A DNA stretch of 64,000 bases. It comes from Taibaiella lutea. GTDB taxonomy: Bacteria > Bacteroidota > Bacteroidia > Chitinophagales > Chitinophagaceae. Positions 41,052 to 50,866 of this stretch are shown piece by piece. Where the stretch lies: the NCBI RefSeq assembly GCF_008629695.1, contig NZ_VWSH01000003.1:495688-559687 (forward strand), in the 5' to 3' direction. Position 1 is the stretch's first letter. Each line of letters starts with the position of its first letter. The notes below the pieces were generated by a model that saw only the letters and a program-made list of their open reading frames with translations, searched no databases and was not told the DNA's origin. The position numbers and the translations under genes were made by a program.

Positions 41052-44000
41052 TTAGTTCTTTATAACTTTTCCTTTAAAGGAACCTTCATGGTTACTGTAT
41101 TTTATAATATAGATGCCGTTGCTCAGGCCGCTCATGTCTATCTCCGCTGTGTTGGAGCTCATTGCTACGGTTTTTACAACTTTACCTACAATATCGGTTA
41201 CCTGTATGGCGGCATCGGCGTCCACATTGCCATCAACAACTATTTTCAGTAGCTTGTTTACAGGGTTAGGATACAGGCTCACAGACATATTGCTGCCTTC
41301 ATTTGAGCGAAGCTCTACGACTGTTGAAACAGATGATTTGCCATTGGCATCCACCATGTTTAAACGGTAGAAATTCTTACCCTTTAACGGGTTAGCATCC
41401 GTATAGTCATAGTTTCCTCCGTTGTTTCTGTCGGCAGCTATTATACTCAGCTTGCTGAACTGTTTACCATCGGCCGAGCGTTGCAGCTCGAAATGGCTGA
41501 ATCCTTTTTCGTCAGCGGTTTTCCAGTTCAGCAGGTTTATTGCGCCTTTGCTTTGACCGGTAAAGCTGATAAGCTCTAACGGCAACGGAGCACTACCCGG
41601 CATAATAAAGAAGTTTGAAAAGCCTTGTGTATTTACCTGTATATAGTTAACCCCGCTTACCGGCTGCTCGCTGCCTGTTTGCAAAAGGGCCGTATTGGTG
41701 CCGGGTGTATAAACAAAATCCGGCGCACATGTATTGCCTGAAACTTTGGTAATGTTAAGGTTCCCTAATGTTGACCCAAGGTTCGCCAATTCAGCATCCG
41801 TAAAGAAAAACTGTACATCGGTGGAACCGGAAGTGCCCGTGGCCCTGATAAGGTAATTCCTGTTAAGGTAAGGTGTGCCGTCAAAATCTGTCCTTGCCAT
41901 ACCTGTTTTGATGGTAGTGGCAGGCCTGAATGAAGCGGCAGAACCGGATAGCGGGCGAATGTTGGCAATCAGTTTGCCGTCATTGTCCACCAGCGACATC
42001 CATCCATGATAAGCAGTATTAGGATTTGTGATAAACTGGCCGTTCATACAATCGCCTGCAGTTGTAGCAAGCATAGATGCATTCATTTCATCCACCGTCA
42101 CGCAATAGGTACCAAAAGGATCGGAAGGGTTGAACATATCGAAAAGGTAATCTACATTGATGTAATAAGTAGTGCCGGCAGTAAGGTTTGTGGCATAAAA
42201 CATGGAACGTTTGTCCGATACTACCCCATTCTGATCATCGCAGGCAATGATGCTGAATGTGCTGTAATCTGAGGGATCCAATGCGCTGAACAATGCCATT
42301 CTCGAATCTCCCATCGTTCCCCCGCCATCGCAGGAAACTTTTACCATGCCGGATGACGGTGCTACAAATTTATACCACATACCCGCATACCCGGTCGGGG
42401 CAAAATCTTCCTTGCAGGAAGGATATGGTTCGCCGCTGCTTTGCGTAGCATTTGTGTTATTGTACGGGGCACCGGTGCAGCCGGCATTTAAGGTTAAGGT
42501 AATGGCGCCGCTTGCTTCATCATTAACAGGAGGCAGCGGCCCCAGGCAAATCGTAAAATCAGCACCGGCTCCGGCATCAAATGTATAGACGCGCACTTTA
42601 TATTGCTGGCCTACGGTAAGGCCTGTAACATTCAGCGAAGTGCCGAAACCTGTTGTCAGAAACGTTAAATTACCACATGCACCGCTATATACTGCCATCT
42701 CCATATCTGTTGCCGGTGTGATACCGGACAAAGATATACGGTGGCCTGTATCTGTGGCCGTGAAGGTGTACCATACATCATCATCGGTTCCCGGGGCATT
42801 CTGATCGGGAGAAGTCGTTTCATTGGAATGCGTGGCAGACAAGGTAGTTCCTGTCTTCGTAATGTTGCAAAAAGAGTTGGCATTTGCAGTCAATGTTTCT
42901 GCAGTTGCACATTCGTCATTAGCCGGAGGCGGCGGAGGCGGTCCCACGCAAATATTAAAACCTGTCGCATCGCCGCTACTTACATATGTGAATACCCGGA
43001 TTTTATAGATAGCATTTGGGGTAAGTCCTGTCAGATCCATGATCAGCTCTGATGCGCCCCATTGCGATTCCGCCTCCTGTACGTTAACAAGGGAACCGCA
43101 AACACCGCTATATACTGCCATTACCATACCTGAGCTGGTATAACCTGATAACGTGATCCTGTTAGTGGTGCCGGTTGCTGTAAACTGGTACCATACATCA
43201 TCATCTGTGCTGGCATTGTAACTTGCATTTACCGGAGGTGTTTCATTGGAATGAGTAGCCTGGTCAGTAGTGCCCATTGTTGTATTGGCGCAACCGGGCA
43301 TAGTATTCATAGTCAGTGTTGCCGCAGCGGAACACTCATCGTTTGCAGGCGGCGGTGGTGTTGTTCCTATACATAACTCATAGGAAGCATAAACGCCCGG
43401 GTCGGAAAATGATGTGTAAACCCTTAATTTGTAAACATTCCCTATAGTTAGCCCTGTTGCTTCCATTAATTCATAATAATCCGCGGTATCTGACTTTATA
43501 AAAGTCAGTGCATTGCAGGTGCCGCTGTACAATGACATTACCATGCCGTAAGGGCCGGATTCATGTGTAAGCGATATCATATGTGACGTAGCTGTGGCAG
43601 TAAACTCATACCAGATATCATCGTTGATCCCCATAGGATAAGACGCACCGCCGGCCGGCTGTGCTGACTGTGTAGCTCCCAGGGTATTTGCTGTCATTAC
43701 GCTATTACAATTCAGGTCGCTGTCAACTGTCACCACTGTGGCATTGGCGCATTCATCATTCGCAGGTGGGGCTTGTACAGTAGTGAAGGCTGTAAAAACA
43801 GACCAGTTGCTGATATCCGTGCCGCCGCAACGGGAGCGCACCCATACATAATAAGTTGTAGAATTGGCAAGGCCGTTTAAGCCAATGGGAGAAGCCGTAA
43901 CATTTCCCGAAGGAACGGTAGCGCCATCGGGTGCAGTATTAACCGTACTGTAATAATAATCATAACTGACAGGTGTGGTTGCAGGCGCCGTGAAACTGAT

Positions 44001-44699
44001 ATTGGCAGTCGTTCCGGTAATTGCAGAAGCTGTCAACGCAGAAGGCGGAGCACAGGAAGGTGGTGTCAGCCCACCAAACATGATATCCGGGCGTTTGTTA
44101 TTGAGTACCAGCGTTTGGGTAGTTGGCGGCGCATTCACCGTTTGTAATGATCCGTGCGTATTCGATCCTGCAGGAGTATATCCAAACGTTGGAACCGCAG
44201 TGGCAAACGGATTCAGTCCTCCGTTGCCATAATTGGATTCTACCAATACAGCCAGGTTTTGACCGGAGTTTATGGTAAAATCAATAATGTCTATAGTGTT
44301 CCAGCCTGAAACTATAGCAGGAGATGTAGCGTCGAATACTAAAGTGGCACCTGAGATGGTGTTGCTCCAGGTGTCGCTTGTTACGCTGCCTGTGTTTCCT
44401 ACTTCTTTTAAATATATTTTTAGCGGCGTAGTGACATTTGTATTTAACATATTGTTCCATCCAAGTGTGGTAATGGTGCCTCCTGTTGTAAGTGTATTCA
44501 GCTCAGATGCAGTATAAATGGTAATATCCCTTGAATGCCCGTATGTAAGATCTATAGGGTAGTAATCGTCATCAACACCTGTTCCGATGGTGATTTGTGC
44601 ATTGCTGCTTAAGCCCAGGCCCGCAAACAGGAGCGTTAGTAAGAGCTTGGCTATTGTATGCGGGAACAGCCTCTGTTTCATTGTTTTTGTTCTTATCAT
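41052..44699 (-). CDS. T9SS type A cargo with FN3 and repeated PPANDEC modules
   Basis: About 1215 aa from the ATG at 44699; the ATG at 44681 begins the core signal peptide (MKQRLFPHTIAKLLLTLLFA...SSNAQ) and is equally plausible. A fibronectin type III domain (ALTASAITGTTANISFTAP...YYVWVRSRCGG) follows an N-terminal beta domain. Then come four modules of about 120-140 aa, three of them opening PPANDEC, each with DD(V/I)WY(Q/E/T)FTAT and an AVYSG(V/A)CG block, like bacterial pre-peptidase C-terminal domains. The C-terminus has a PLELISFTGQ region and a type A sorting signal with SLYPNPVNKLLKI, IYIIKYSN and a basic KGKVIKN end. Expected to be a secreted, surface-attached binding protein. No catalytic domain is seen. 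Confidence 0.88.
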   Translation of the reverse strand: MIRTKTMKQRLFPHTIAKLLLTLLFAGLGLSSNAQITIGTGVDDDYYPIDLTYGHSRDITIYTASELNTLTTGGTITTLGWNNMLNTNVTTPLKIYLKEVGNTGSVTSDTWSNTISGATLVFDATSPAIVSGWNTIDIIDFTINSGQNLAVLVESNYGNGGLNPFATAVPTFGYTPAGSNTHGSLQTVNAPPTTQTLVLNNKRPDIMFGGLTPPSCAPPSALTASAITGTTANISFTAPATTPVSYDYYYSTVNTAPDGATVPSGNVTASPIGLNGLANSTTYYVWVRSRCGGTDISNWSVFTAFTTVQAPPANDECANATVVTVDSDLNCNSVMTANTLGATQSAQPAGGASYPMGINDDIWYEFTATATSHMISLTHESGPYGMVMSLYSGTCNALTFIKSDTADYYELMEATGLTIGNVYKLRVYTSFSDPGVYASYELCIGTTPPPPANDECSAAATLTMNTMPGCANTTMGTTDQATHSNETPPVNASYNASTDDDVWYQFTATGTTNRITLSGYTSSGMVMAVYSGVCGSLVNVQEAESQWGASELIMDLTGLTPNAIYKIRVFTYVSSGDATGFNICVGPPPPPPANDECATAETLTANANSFCNITKTGTTLSATHSNETTSPDQNAPGTDDDVWYTFTATDTGHRISLSGITPATDMEMAVYSGACGNLTFLTTGFGTSLNVTGLTVGQQYKVRVYTFDAGAGADFTICLGPLPPVNDEASGAITLTLNAGCTGAPYNNTNATQSSGEPYPSCKEDFAPTGYAGMWYKFVAPSSGMVKVSCDGGGTMGDSRMALFSALDPSDYSTFSIIACDDQNGVVSDKRSMFYATNLTAGTTYYINVDYLFDMFNPSDPFGTYCVTVDEMNASMLATTAGDCMNGQFITNPNTAYHGWMSLVDNDGKLIANIRPLSGSAASFRPATTIKTGMARTDFDGTPYLNRNYLIRATGTSGSTDVQFFFTDAELANLGSTLGNLNITKVSGNTCAPDFVYTPGTNTALLQTGSEQPVSGVNYIQVNTQGFSNFFIMPGSAPLPLELISFTGQSKGAINLLNWKTADEKGFSHFELQRSADGKQFSKLSIIAADRNNGGNYDYTDANPLKGKNFYRLNMVDANGKSSVSTVVELRSNEGSNMSVSLYPNPVNKLLKIVVDGNVDADAAIQVTDIVGKVVKTVAMSSNTAEIDMSGLSNGIYIIKYSNHEGSFKGKVIKN

Positions 44700-44774
44700 A
44701 TTTATGCAATTTAAAATTCGCCTACTCTTTTTCGGTTTTTCGGTATCCACCGTTAATATTTTATAGAGCTATTG

Positions 44775-47700
44775 TTAGCGGATCAATGTGATATCTCCCT
44801 TCAATTCATACCTTACATCTTCTATTGTAACGGTGGCATAATAGTAATAAACACCGCCATCGCAGGGCCTGCCATTAAATGTTCCGTTCCACCCTTCATT
44901 CTTTATCGTATTGAATACCTTTTCTCCGTATCTGTTGTATATGGAAAAAGCTATAATAAAAAACCTCTCGTCATTGGTATTCAGATTGAATACATCATTC
45001 AACCCGTCACCATTAGGACTGAAGGCATTGGGTGCCCCGAAATGGGCTATCGTTACTTTCGCCGAATCGCGACTGATGCAGGTATGGTCTTCCGCATTGA
45101 TATAATACCAAGTAGTCTTTTTTGGAGTTGCAACAGGTGTAAGCGAGGTCGTTGAGTTGAGTGTAGGATTGGCATCCCAGTGAATATCGGCACCAATGCT
45201 CTCCGAGCCATCCAGCATAGCGGATTCCTTTTTTCCCAAAATGATAATCTGGTCCGGCCCTGCTTCTGCAAAAACGCTGTACTTGCCGATGTGCACGCTT
45301 TTTGTGTGTTTACATTTATGGCTGTCGGTTATGTTTACCGTAAGGTTTGTTTCCCCGTTATTGGTTACCCTCACCATAGAAGCCGTGGGGTTGTCAACAA
45401 GTGCTGCCGGCATCCAGGCATAAGTTGCCCCTCCCTGTACCGTTACCTCCACGGGGCCTGCGTTACAGGCTACTGTATCCTGCGGATACACCGTTACCAC
45501 TTCAGGCTCCAGTACCGAAACTGTTATGGAATCCCTGACCGTGCTGAAGTCACAACCATCAACAGGTGTTGCCTCCAGTATCACATTATAAACACCGGGA
45601 GCAGCATAGGTATATGCGGGATTGAGGTTCAATGTTTCATTTGGGCTGCCGTCACCAAAGCTTAAGGTAAAATCTGCGGGATCTGAAAGTGTTCCGTTAA
45701 ACTGAAAAGCATCTCCTATACATAAAAAGCTATCGGGAAGTGCAGCAAGACTGATCTCCAGGGTGTCACGTAGCATTTCCATGTCCACCACGGTAGATGC
45801 AGCATCCCAGGCGCCTCCGTTTTGCGAAGAAGGACTCCAGGCACCTGCTGTTCCCATTCCTGCACGGAAGCACTGGTTTACGTAAAGCCTTCCTTCGGGA
45901 TCAATATCCTGGGTTCCGCCATGCCAATGAGAAGTCTGGCCGCCACCGGGCAATGTGCCGAAACCTAACCAGCTTGCAAATACCAGCTGAAAATCTTTAT
46001 TCAGCTCCATCAGGTAGTAACCATTCGTATTGTTTGTTGCTCCGCCGGCAAGTGTATTTGGCGTAAATGGCACCCCGTAAGGCGGAGAGGTGCCAACATT
46101 GGGATCGGTACATGTATAATACATATAGAAATGCCCGCAGTTGCTGCGTTCAAAAGCATAGCGGTCACTTATTAGATTGGGAGGCAGGTTTGTCTGAACC
46201 AATGCCGCAGAAAGGTCTGAGTTCATCTTTGCCAAAAAGGTAAAACTCCATACAGGATCGTTTTCGGAATATACTCCGGGAGAAGGGGTTACAAGATCAT
46301 TGGCGCCTGTTTGTCCCAAAGCATAAATATTGCCATCCGGATCTACATCAAGCCCGCTTACTACAGTGTGAAGGCAACTTGAAGCTTCCAAAGTAGTGAG
46401 GTCTGCATCAAATTTTGAAATGGTGCCATATCTTTCATAAGTTGTATTTGGCTGCTGAAAGGCATTGGCAGTAGTAGGATAGTTGGCATTGTTGGTGGAC
46501 CAGCCGCCTATCAGTATTTCACCTGTATATTCGTTGAGGCGCAATACGAGTGGTTCATATTTGCCCGAAGGACTGTGGCCGATATAGGTACCGGCAAGTA
46601 ATTGTGTTTGCTCCCTGTTCAGCTTTAATACAAAGCTGCCATACCTTCCTGTATTGTTTGGCTTAAAGGCATTGGCCGGCATTGCAAAAGGAAGTTTGTT
46701 GGGAGGAGGGGTGTTGCCACCGCATTTCCCATAAATATAAAATTCATTGTCATTGGCCCAAACCACATCCTGAATCAGGTCATCGCCTGATTTTGATCCA
46801 TAATAGGAGCCCGACAGGAGCATAGCGCCATCATTACTAAGCACAGCCGCCACGCCATCATTACCCCGTTGCAGGGTTTGCAGGCAACCCGCAGTGGTGG
46901 GAAAATCCGAACTGGAAGTATAGCCCACAATAACTGCCTGGCCCAATTTGTTTACAGACACGGAAGTAGGTTCTTCGGCTCCTGCGCCACCTACATAGCT
47001 GGAGTACATCAGGCCTGAACCGTCAGGAGTATAGACATTCATCGCTATATCCATATCGCCGGCAAAAGCAGTCTGAAAGGCGCCAAGCGTAGCAGGCCAC
47101 TGATTATTGAATGCAGTTACCAAAGCATACATATTGCCATTTGGGCCGTAAGATGATCCCTGTGCATTGACCTCATCAGTTGCACCGCTGAAGGTCTGGT
47201 ATTCTACTATGGGATCTATTACCAATTCCCGTGCCTGATCATAACCTTGGGAGAACGCAAATGAAACTACTCCATTATCTATTTCAAAATGTGACGGAAC
47301 CGTAACCTTTTCACCGCCTATTATCTGGAATGAGTAAGGAGCGTGTTCCACCACATCACCCAGGCTGGTCTTTATAACCAGGTTTCCGTTTCCTGCAATG
47401 CTTAAGTCGGCGCCTGTATAACGCATCTGAATGGATTCCGGACTGGCATGTGGTGCTACAATAAATTCATATTTAACATTATTATCCTTATTAGACTGAT
47501 AGCTCAGGTCAATACCGGGATATATCTGCCGGTATCTGAGTCCTCCAAATACATTCACATGTCCTTTCCATCTGTTCCGGTCGTTCCCAAGGAAATAATT
47601 ATGATAATAAGGAGATGCGTTTTCACCTGTTATTTCAGTTGTGACAGCATTCAAAAACGTTATTCTGTAGGCATGGTTGTTTACCATACCGGCATTGTGC

Positions 47701-47978
47701 GCTGAAGTCTCGTTCTCTCCTGTTTCATCTTTCCAAAGGGAAGCAGGGGTAATGACAGCCGGTTGTTTATGATGTCTGTCCTCTACCTGACTGTAATCAG
47801 AGAGTAAAAAGGTCATTGCATTTTTTTCAAAAAAAACGGTATAGCCTGAGCGAATCGTAGCCTTGAAAGCAAAGGGAGCATTCCACTGGTCTTTATTGGG
47901 AATAAATTGTATAGGGCTGCCTGATGCCACAGAAGCAAAAAGCAAGAGAAGCAAGATTGTTTTAAGTATAAGTTTCAT
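44775..47978 (-). CDS. T9SS type B cargo: DUF7948/SBBP-like protein with PKD and CHU_C
   Basis: 1067 aa. The signal peptide ends ASGSP. The N-terminal module FIPNKDQWNAPFAFKATIRSG resembles the domain that opens many SBBP-repeat proteins. A beta-propeller-like central part has repeated TTAGCLQTLQRGN-, TTANAFQQPNTTY- and DVDPDGNIYALGQTG-type blades, residues about 250-720. A PKD domain lies at about 735-815 (FGDGSPNETLNLNPAYTYAAPGVYNV). The CHU_C tail covers the last 85 residues (NAFSPNGDGLNDVFN, FSIYNRYGEKVFNT, GWNGTFNGRPCDGGVYYYY). The stop is 75 bp before the start of the type A cargo gene, so the two are probably one operon. Likely a surface adhesin; the nearest PorP/SprF partner in view is at 10538-11596. 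Confidence 0.88.
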   Translation of the reverse strand: MKLILKTILLLLLFASVASGSPIQFIPNKDQWNAPFAFKATIRSGYTVFFEKNAMTFLLSDYSQVEDRHHKQPAVITPASLWKDETGENETSAHNAGMVNNHAYRITFLNAVTTEITGENASPYYHNYFLGNDRNRWKGHVNVFGGLRYRQIYPGIDLSYQSNKDNNVKYEFIVAPHASPESIQMRYTGADLSIAGNGNLVIKTSLGDVVEHAPYSFQIIGGEKVTVPSHFEIDNGVVSFAFSQGYDQARELVIDPIVEYQTFSGATDEVNAQGSSYGPNGNMYALVTAFNNQWPATLGAFQTAFAGDMDIAMNVYTPDGSGLMYSSYVGGAGAEEPTSVSVNKLGQAVIVGYTSSSDFPTTAGCLQTLQRGNDGVAAVLSNDGAMLLSGSYYGSKSGDDLIQDVVWANDNEFYIYGKCGGNTPPPNKLPFAMPANAFKPNNTGRYGSFVLKLNREQTQLLAGTYIGHSPSGKYEPLVLRLNEYTGEILIGGWSTNNANYPTTANAFQQPNTTYERYGTISKFDADLTTLEASSCLHTVVSGLDVDPDGNIYALGQTGANDLVTPSPGVYSENDPVWSFTFLAKMNSDLSAALVQTNLPPNLISDRYAFERSNCGHFYMYYTCTDPNVGTSPPYGVPFTPNTLAGGATNNTNGYYLMELNKDFQLVFASWLGFGTLPGGGQTSHWHGGTQDIDPEGRLYVNQCFRAGMGTAGAWSPSSQNGGAWDAASTVVDMEMLRDTLEISLAALPDSFLCIGDAFQFNGTLSDPADFTLSFGDGSPNETLNLNPAYTYAAPGVYNVILEATPVDGCDFSTVRDSITVSVLEPEVVTVYPQDTVACNAGPVEVTVQGGATYAWMPAALVDNPTASMVRVTNNGETNLTVNITDSHKCKHTKSVHIGKYSVFAEAGPDQIIILGKKESAMLDGSESIGADIHWDANPTLNSTTSLTPVATPKKTTWYYINAEDHTCISRDSAKVTIAHFGAPNAFSPNGDGLNDVFNLNTNDERFFIIAFSIYNRYGEKVFNTIKNEGWNGTFNGRPCDGGVYYYYATVTIEDVRYELKGDITLIR

Positions 47979-48501
47979 TTTTTTATTCTTGGTGATTATT
48001 AAAAAAGTAATAAATACAGACAGTATTAATTATTTAAACGTTGGAAACGACTCTAAATCGATTTATTTAGTTGATATATGCCAATGTATTGCATTAAAAA
48101 ATTTAATAGGAAATTATTTTTTATGCTTAATTTGATTTTTTGTCTTGATTTTGGTTACTAAGGCATTAGTTGTTTATAACAATACATCAATAATCGTGCC
48201 AAAATATTTTAAGGAGGCTGCAATACAAGGTTTAAATTATGTCAGGTGTGTATAAAACCTTGCTGTAATGCATTTTTAACGGGATCAGAATCGTCAATTT
48301 TTTTATAGAGCGTTCAATGACCATAACAGAGGTTGTATTAACTATGGAATAGAAAGGAATTTTATATATAATAATAGCAAATACACTAAAGCTGATTCCT
48401 TTTTAATTGTTCTTCCAAACTCAAAAAAATATTTTCTCTTGCTTGTCCAATTCTCTTTCTTCCGGTTGTTATATGTTTTTAATCTCTAAAAGAACCGAAA
48501 T
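47979..48501. other. 523-bp AT-rich intergenic region
   Basis: Between a minus-strand cargo gene and the plus-strand CMD gene. No coding frame, RNA gene or clear hairpin is seen; both promoters of this divergent pair should lie here. Confidence 0.5.
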
Positions 48502-48963
48502 ATGACACAAAGAATTAAAGTAATGGAAAGCGGCGCGGATGCGATGGCAGCTATGTACCCGATTGGTAAGTATCTTGCAAAATCGTCTGTGGAACCTGCC
48601 TTGCTCGACCTGGTTTATTTCAGGGTATCGCAAATAAACGGCTGTGCTTTCTGCCTCGACATGCATGCCAAAGATTTACGCTCGATGGGTGAATCGGAAC
48701 AAAGGTTGTACCTGCTGAATGCATGGCGCGAAGCACCTTTCTACAGCAAAAGGGAAAAAGCGGCACTGGCCTGGGCAGAAGCACTGACTATCATTAAAGA
48801 CGGCCAGGTGCCCGAGGCGGTTTATGAAGAAGCACGCAGCCGCTTTTCCGAAAAAGAATTGATAGACCTTACCCTGGGCGTCATGACTATTAATAGCTAT
48901 AACCGTCTTAACATTGCATTCGGTGCAGATGTGGGCAGTTACCAACCGGGACAATTCGCATAA
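48502..48963 (+). CDS. carboxymuconolactone decarboxylase family (AhpD-like) protein
   Basis: 153 aa. The AhpD-like active site is present in INGCAFCLDMHAKDL, with Cys48, Cys51 and His55, after VYFRVSQ. This CxxC-xxx-H core is shared by alkylhydroperoxidase AhpD and related thiol peroxidases. It is first in the run CMD - YciI - ECF42 sigma factor, a stress-response association seen across bacteria. Likely role: thiol-based removal of peroxides or a related redox reaction. Confidence 0.92.
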   Translation: MTQRIKVMESGADAMAAMYPIGKYLAKSSVEPALLDLVYFRVSQINGCAFCLDMHAKDLRSMGESEQRLYLLNAWREAPFYSKREKAALAWAEALTIIKDGQVPEAVYEEARSRFSEKELIDLTLGVMTINSYNRLNIAFGADVGSYQPGQFA

Positions 48964-48989
48964 TTTTTCAATCTTAAAAACTATAAACA

Positions 48990-49331
48990 ATGAAAGAGTT
49001 CTTATTTATTTACCGCAGGGATGTAAACAATATTCCAAAAGGCTCGCCCGAAGAAATGCAGGCCGAAACAAAAAAATGGATAGACTGGATTGGCGGCATC
49101 GCTGCTCAAAACAAACTGGTGGACAGAGGTAACCGTTTGCAACATGACGGCAAGGTGCTGAAAAGTACGACCATGATTACTGATGGCCCTTATGCAGAAA
49201 CCAAAGAATCGGTAGGTGGTTATTCCATCGTAAAGGCAGACACTATTGAGGAAGCCTGCGAAATGGCCAAAGGTTGCCCGGGTCTTGCCAATGGTGGCAG
49301 CGTAGAGGTAAGGGAAATCAATCCGATGTAA
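48990..49331 (+). CDS. YciI/DGPF domain protein
   Basis: 113 aa. It opens KEFLFIYRRD and ends with the family pattern TTMITDGPYAETKESVGGYSIVKADTIEEACEMAKGCPGLANGGSVEVREI broken by loops, including the DGP(Y/F) signature. Family knowledge: DGPF proteins are encoded beside ECF42 sigma factors, as here, and are thought to act in the same response. It is 26 bp after the CMD gene. Confidence 0.92.
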   Translation: MKEFLFIYRRDVNNIPKGSPEEMQAETKKWIDWIGGIAAQNKLVDRGNRLQHDGKVLKSTTMITDGPYAETKESVGGYSIVKADTIEEACEMAKGCPGLANGGSVEVREINPM

Positions 49332-49344
49332 TTTTAAGCATTAC

Positions 49345-49541
49345 CGTCATCTCGACCGCAGTATTTTTTGAAGCGGCAGCACCGTCATCTCCACTAAGTA
49401 ATTTTATTCCATTTCATTCCATAAAATTACTTAGTGGAGAGATCTCCAGGACGTGGAGCTAACTCGGCCTTTGGGATATCTCTCCACTCCATAAAAATCA
49501 CTTGCTGTCGCTGTATGATTTTTATTCCGGTCGAGATGACG
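49345..49541. repeat. dispersed palindromic element, copy B (197 bp)
   Basis: Ends CGTCATCTCGACCG (49345-49358) and CGGTCGAGATGACG (49528-49541) are inverted. The interior shares GGAGAGATCTCC, ACTCGGCCTTTGGGA and CTCCATAAAAATCA with copy A. An extra inverted pair CACTAAGTAATTTTAT / ATAAAATTACTTAGTG flanks a core that is in the opposite orientation in copy A. It splits the YciI and sigma genes. Confidence 0.88.
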
Positions 49542-49620
49542 GTATTGTTTTGCTTCTTAGTCTAAAGAACGAACTTTGGAGCTCAATGCTAAGTGAAAAG
49601 ATGTTTCGACCTTGCTTTTT

Positions 49621-50853
49621 ATGAACGAAGAAAAATTAATCCCGCATTTGTTCCGCACGGAGTACCGCAAAATTGTAACGGTGCTTTGTAATACTTTCGG
49701 TATGCAGCACATCGAAACGGCGGAAGACATTGCAAGCGATACTTTTCTGCAGGCATCGGAAACATGGGGCATAAAAGGCTTGCCGGAAAACCCCGCGGCA
49801 TGGCTATATACCGTTGCAAAAAACAAGGCAAAGAATTACCTGAAACGTGATAAAATCTTATCGGAAAAAATCATTCCGCAAATAAAATACAATACTTCCC
49901 AGACGGATGAACCCGAAATTGACTGGAGCGATGAAAATATTCATGACAGCCAGTTGAAAATGATGTTCGCCGTCTGCCACCCTTCCATAGCAAGGGAAGC
50001 ACAGGTAGCGCTGGCTTTGCGCATCCTTTGCGGTTTCGGTATCGACGAAATTGCATCTGCATTTCTTACCAATAAAGAAACCATCAATAAAAGACTGTTC
50101 AGGGCAAAAGAAAAACTGCGTTCGGAAAATATATCGGCAGAGTTGCCATTGCCTAATGAAATCAACAATAGGCTTGATGCGGTATCAAGCACTTTATACC
50201 TGCTGTACAACGAGGGTTATTATACTTCGCAAAACGAGCACATCTTAAGAAGGGAACTTTGCAGTGAAGCCATGCGCCTTACTTTTTTATTAACAGAAAA
50301 TGAACGCACCAATCTTCCGCAGGTGAATGCTTTGCTTGCATTAATGAGTTTTCATGCCTCCCGCTTCGATGCCAGGATAAATGAAAAAGGCGAATTGATT
50401 TTATACGATGATCAGGATGAAACACTCTGGGATAAAGAGCTGATAAAACAAGGGGAATATTTCCTGCGACAGGCATCACAGGGAAACAGGTTAACGCGTT
50501 ACCATCTTGAAGCAGCTATTGCCCACTGGCATACCTGCAAAGAGGACACCAAAGAAAAATGGGAGAGCATTCTGCAATTGTACAATGAACTGTTGATACT
50601 GGAATATTCACCCATTGTTGCACTGAACAGAACCTATGCTTTATCTAAAGCCAACAGCATTGAAGAAGCTATAACAGAGGCAGAAAAACTGAATCTTTCA
50701 CAAAATCATTTGTATCATGCGCTGCTTGGTGAATTATATAAACACACCAATAAAGACAAAGCTGCATTGCATTTCGAATCGGCCTTGCAACTTGCCAAAA
50801 CAGCGGAAGATAAACAGCTTATTCAAAGGAAGATAGCGGCGTTGGGTTGTTGA
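49621..50853 (+). CDS. ECF42-type RNA polymerase sigma factor with TPR-like extension
   Basis: 410 aa from the ATG at 49621 (MNEEKL); an ATG at 49612 also exists. Sigma region 2 (about 10-80: AEDIASDTFLQASETWGIKG, NPAAWLYTVAKNKAKNYLKRD) and region 4 (about 120-165: ALRILCGFGIDEIASAFLTNKETINKRLFRAKEKL) are clear. A long C-terminal extension of about 240 aa with TPR-like helices (YHALLGELYKHTNKDKAALHFESAL) follows, as usual for ECF42. Family knowledge: this group is linked to DGPF proteins and has no classical anti-sigma factor; the C-terminal part is needed for activity. The genomic setting matches. Confidence 0.93.
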   Translation: MNEEKLIPHLFRTEYRKIVTVLCNTFGMQHIETAEDIASDTFLQASETWGIKGLPENPAAWLYTVAKNKAKNYLKRDKILSEKIIPQIKYNTSQTDEPEIDWSDENIHDSQLKMMFAVCHPSIAREAQVALALRILCGFGIDEIASAFLTNKETINKRLFRAKEKLRSENISAELPLPNEINNRLDAVSSTLYLLYNEGYYTSQNEHILRRELCSEAMRLTFLLTENERTNLPQVNALLALMSFHASRFDARINEKGELILYDDQDETLWDKELIKQGEYFLRQASQGNRLTRYHLEAAIAHWHTCKEDTKEKWESILQLYNELLILEYSPIVALNRTYALSKANSIEEAITEAEKLNLSQNHLYHALLGELYKHTNKDKAALHFESALQLAKTAEDKQLIQRKIAALGC

Positions 50854-50866
50854 TAAAACTATACCG

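Noticed and set aside
45180-45665. 161-aa plus-strand ORF
   Set aside because: Shadow frame inside the CHU_C cargo gene, over the PKD domain.
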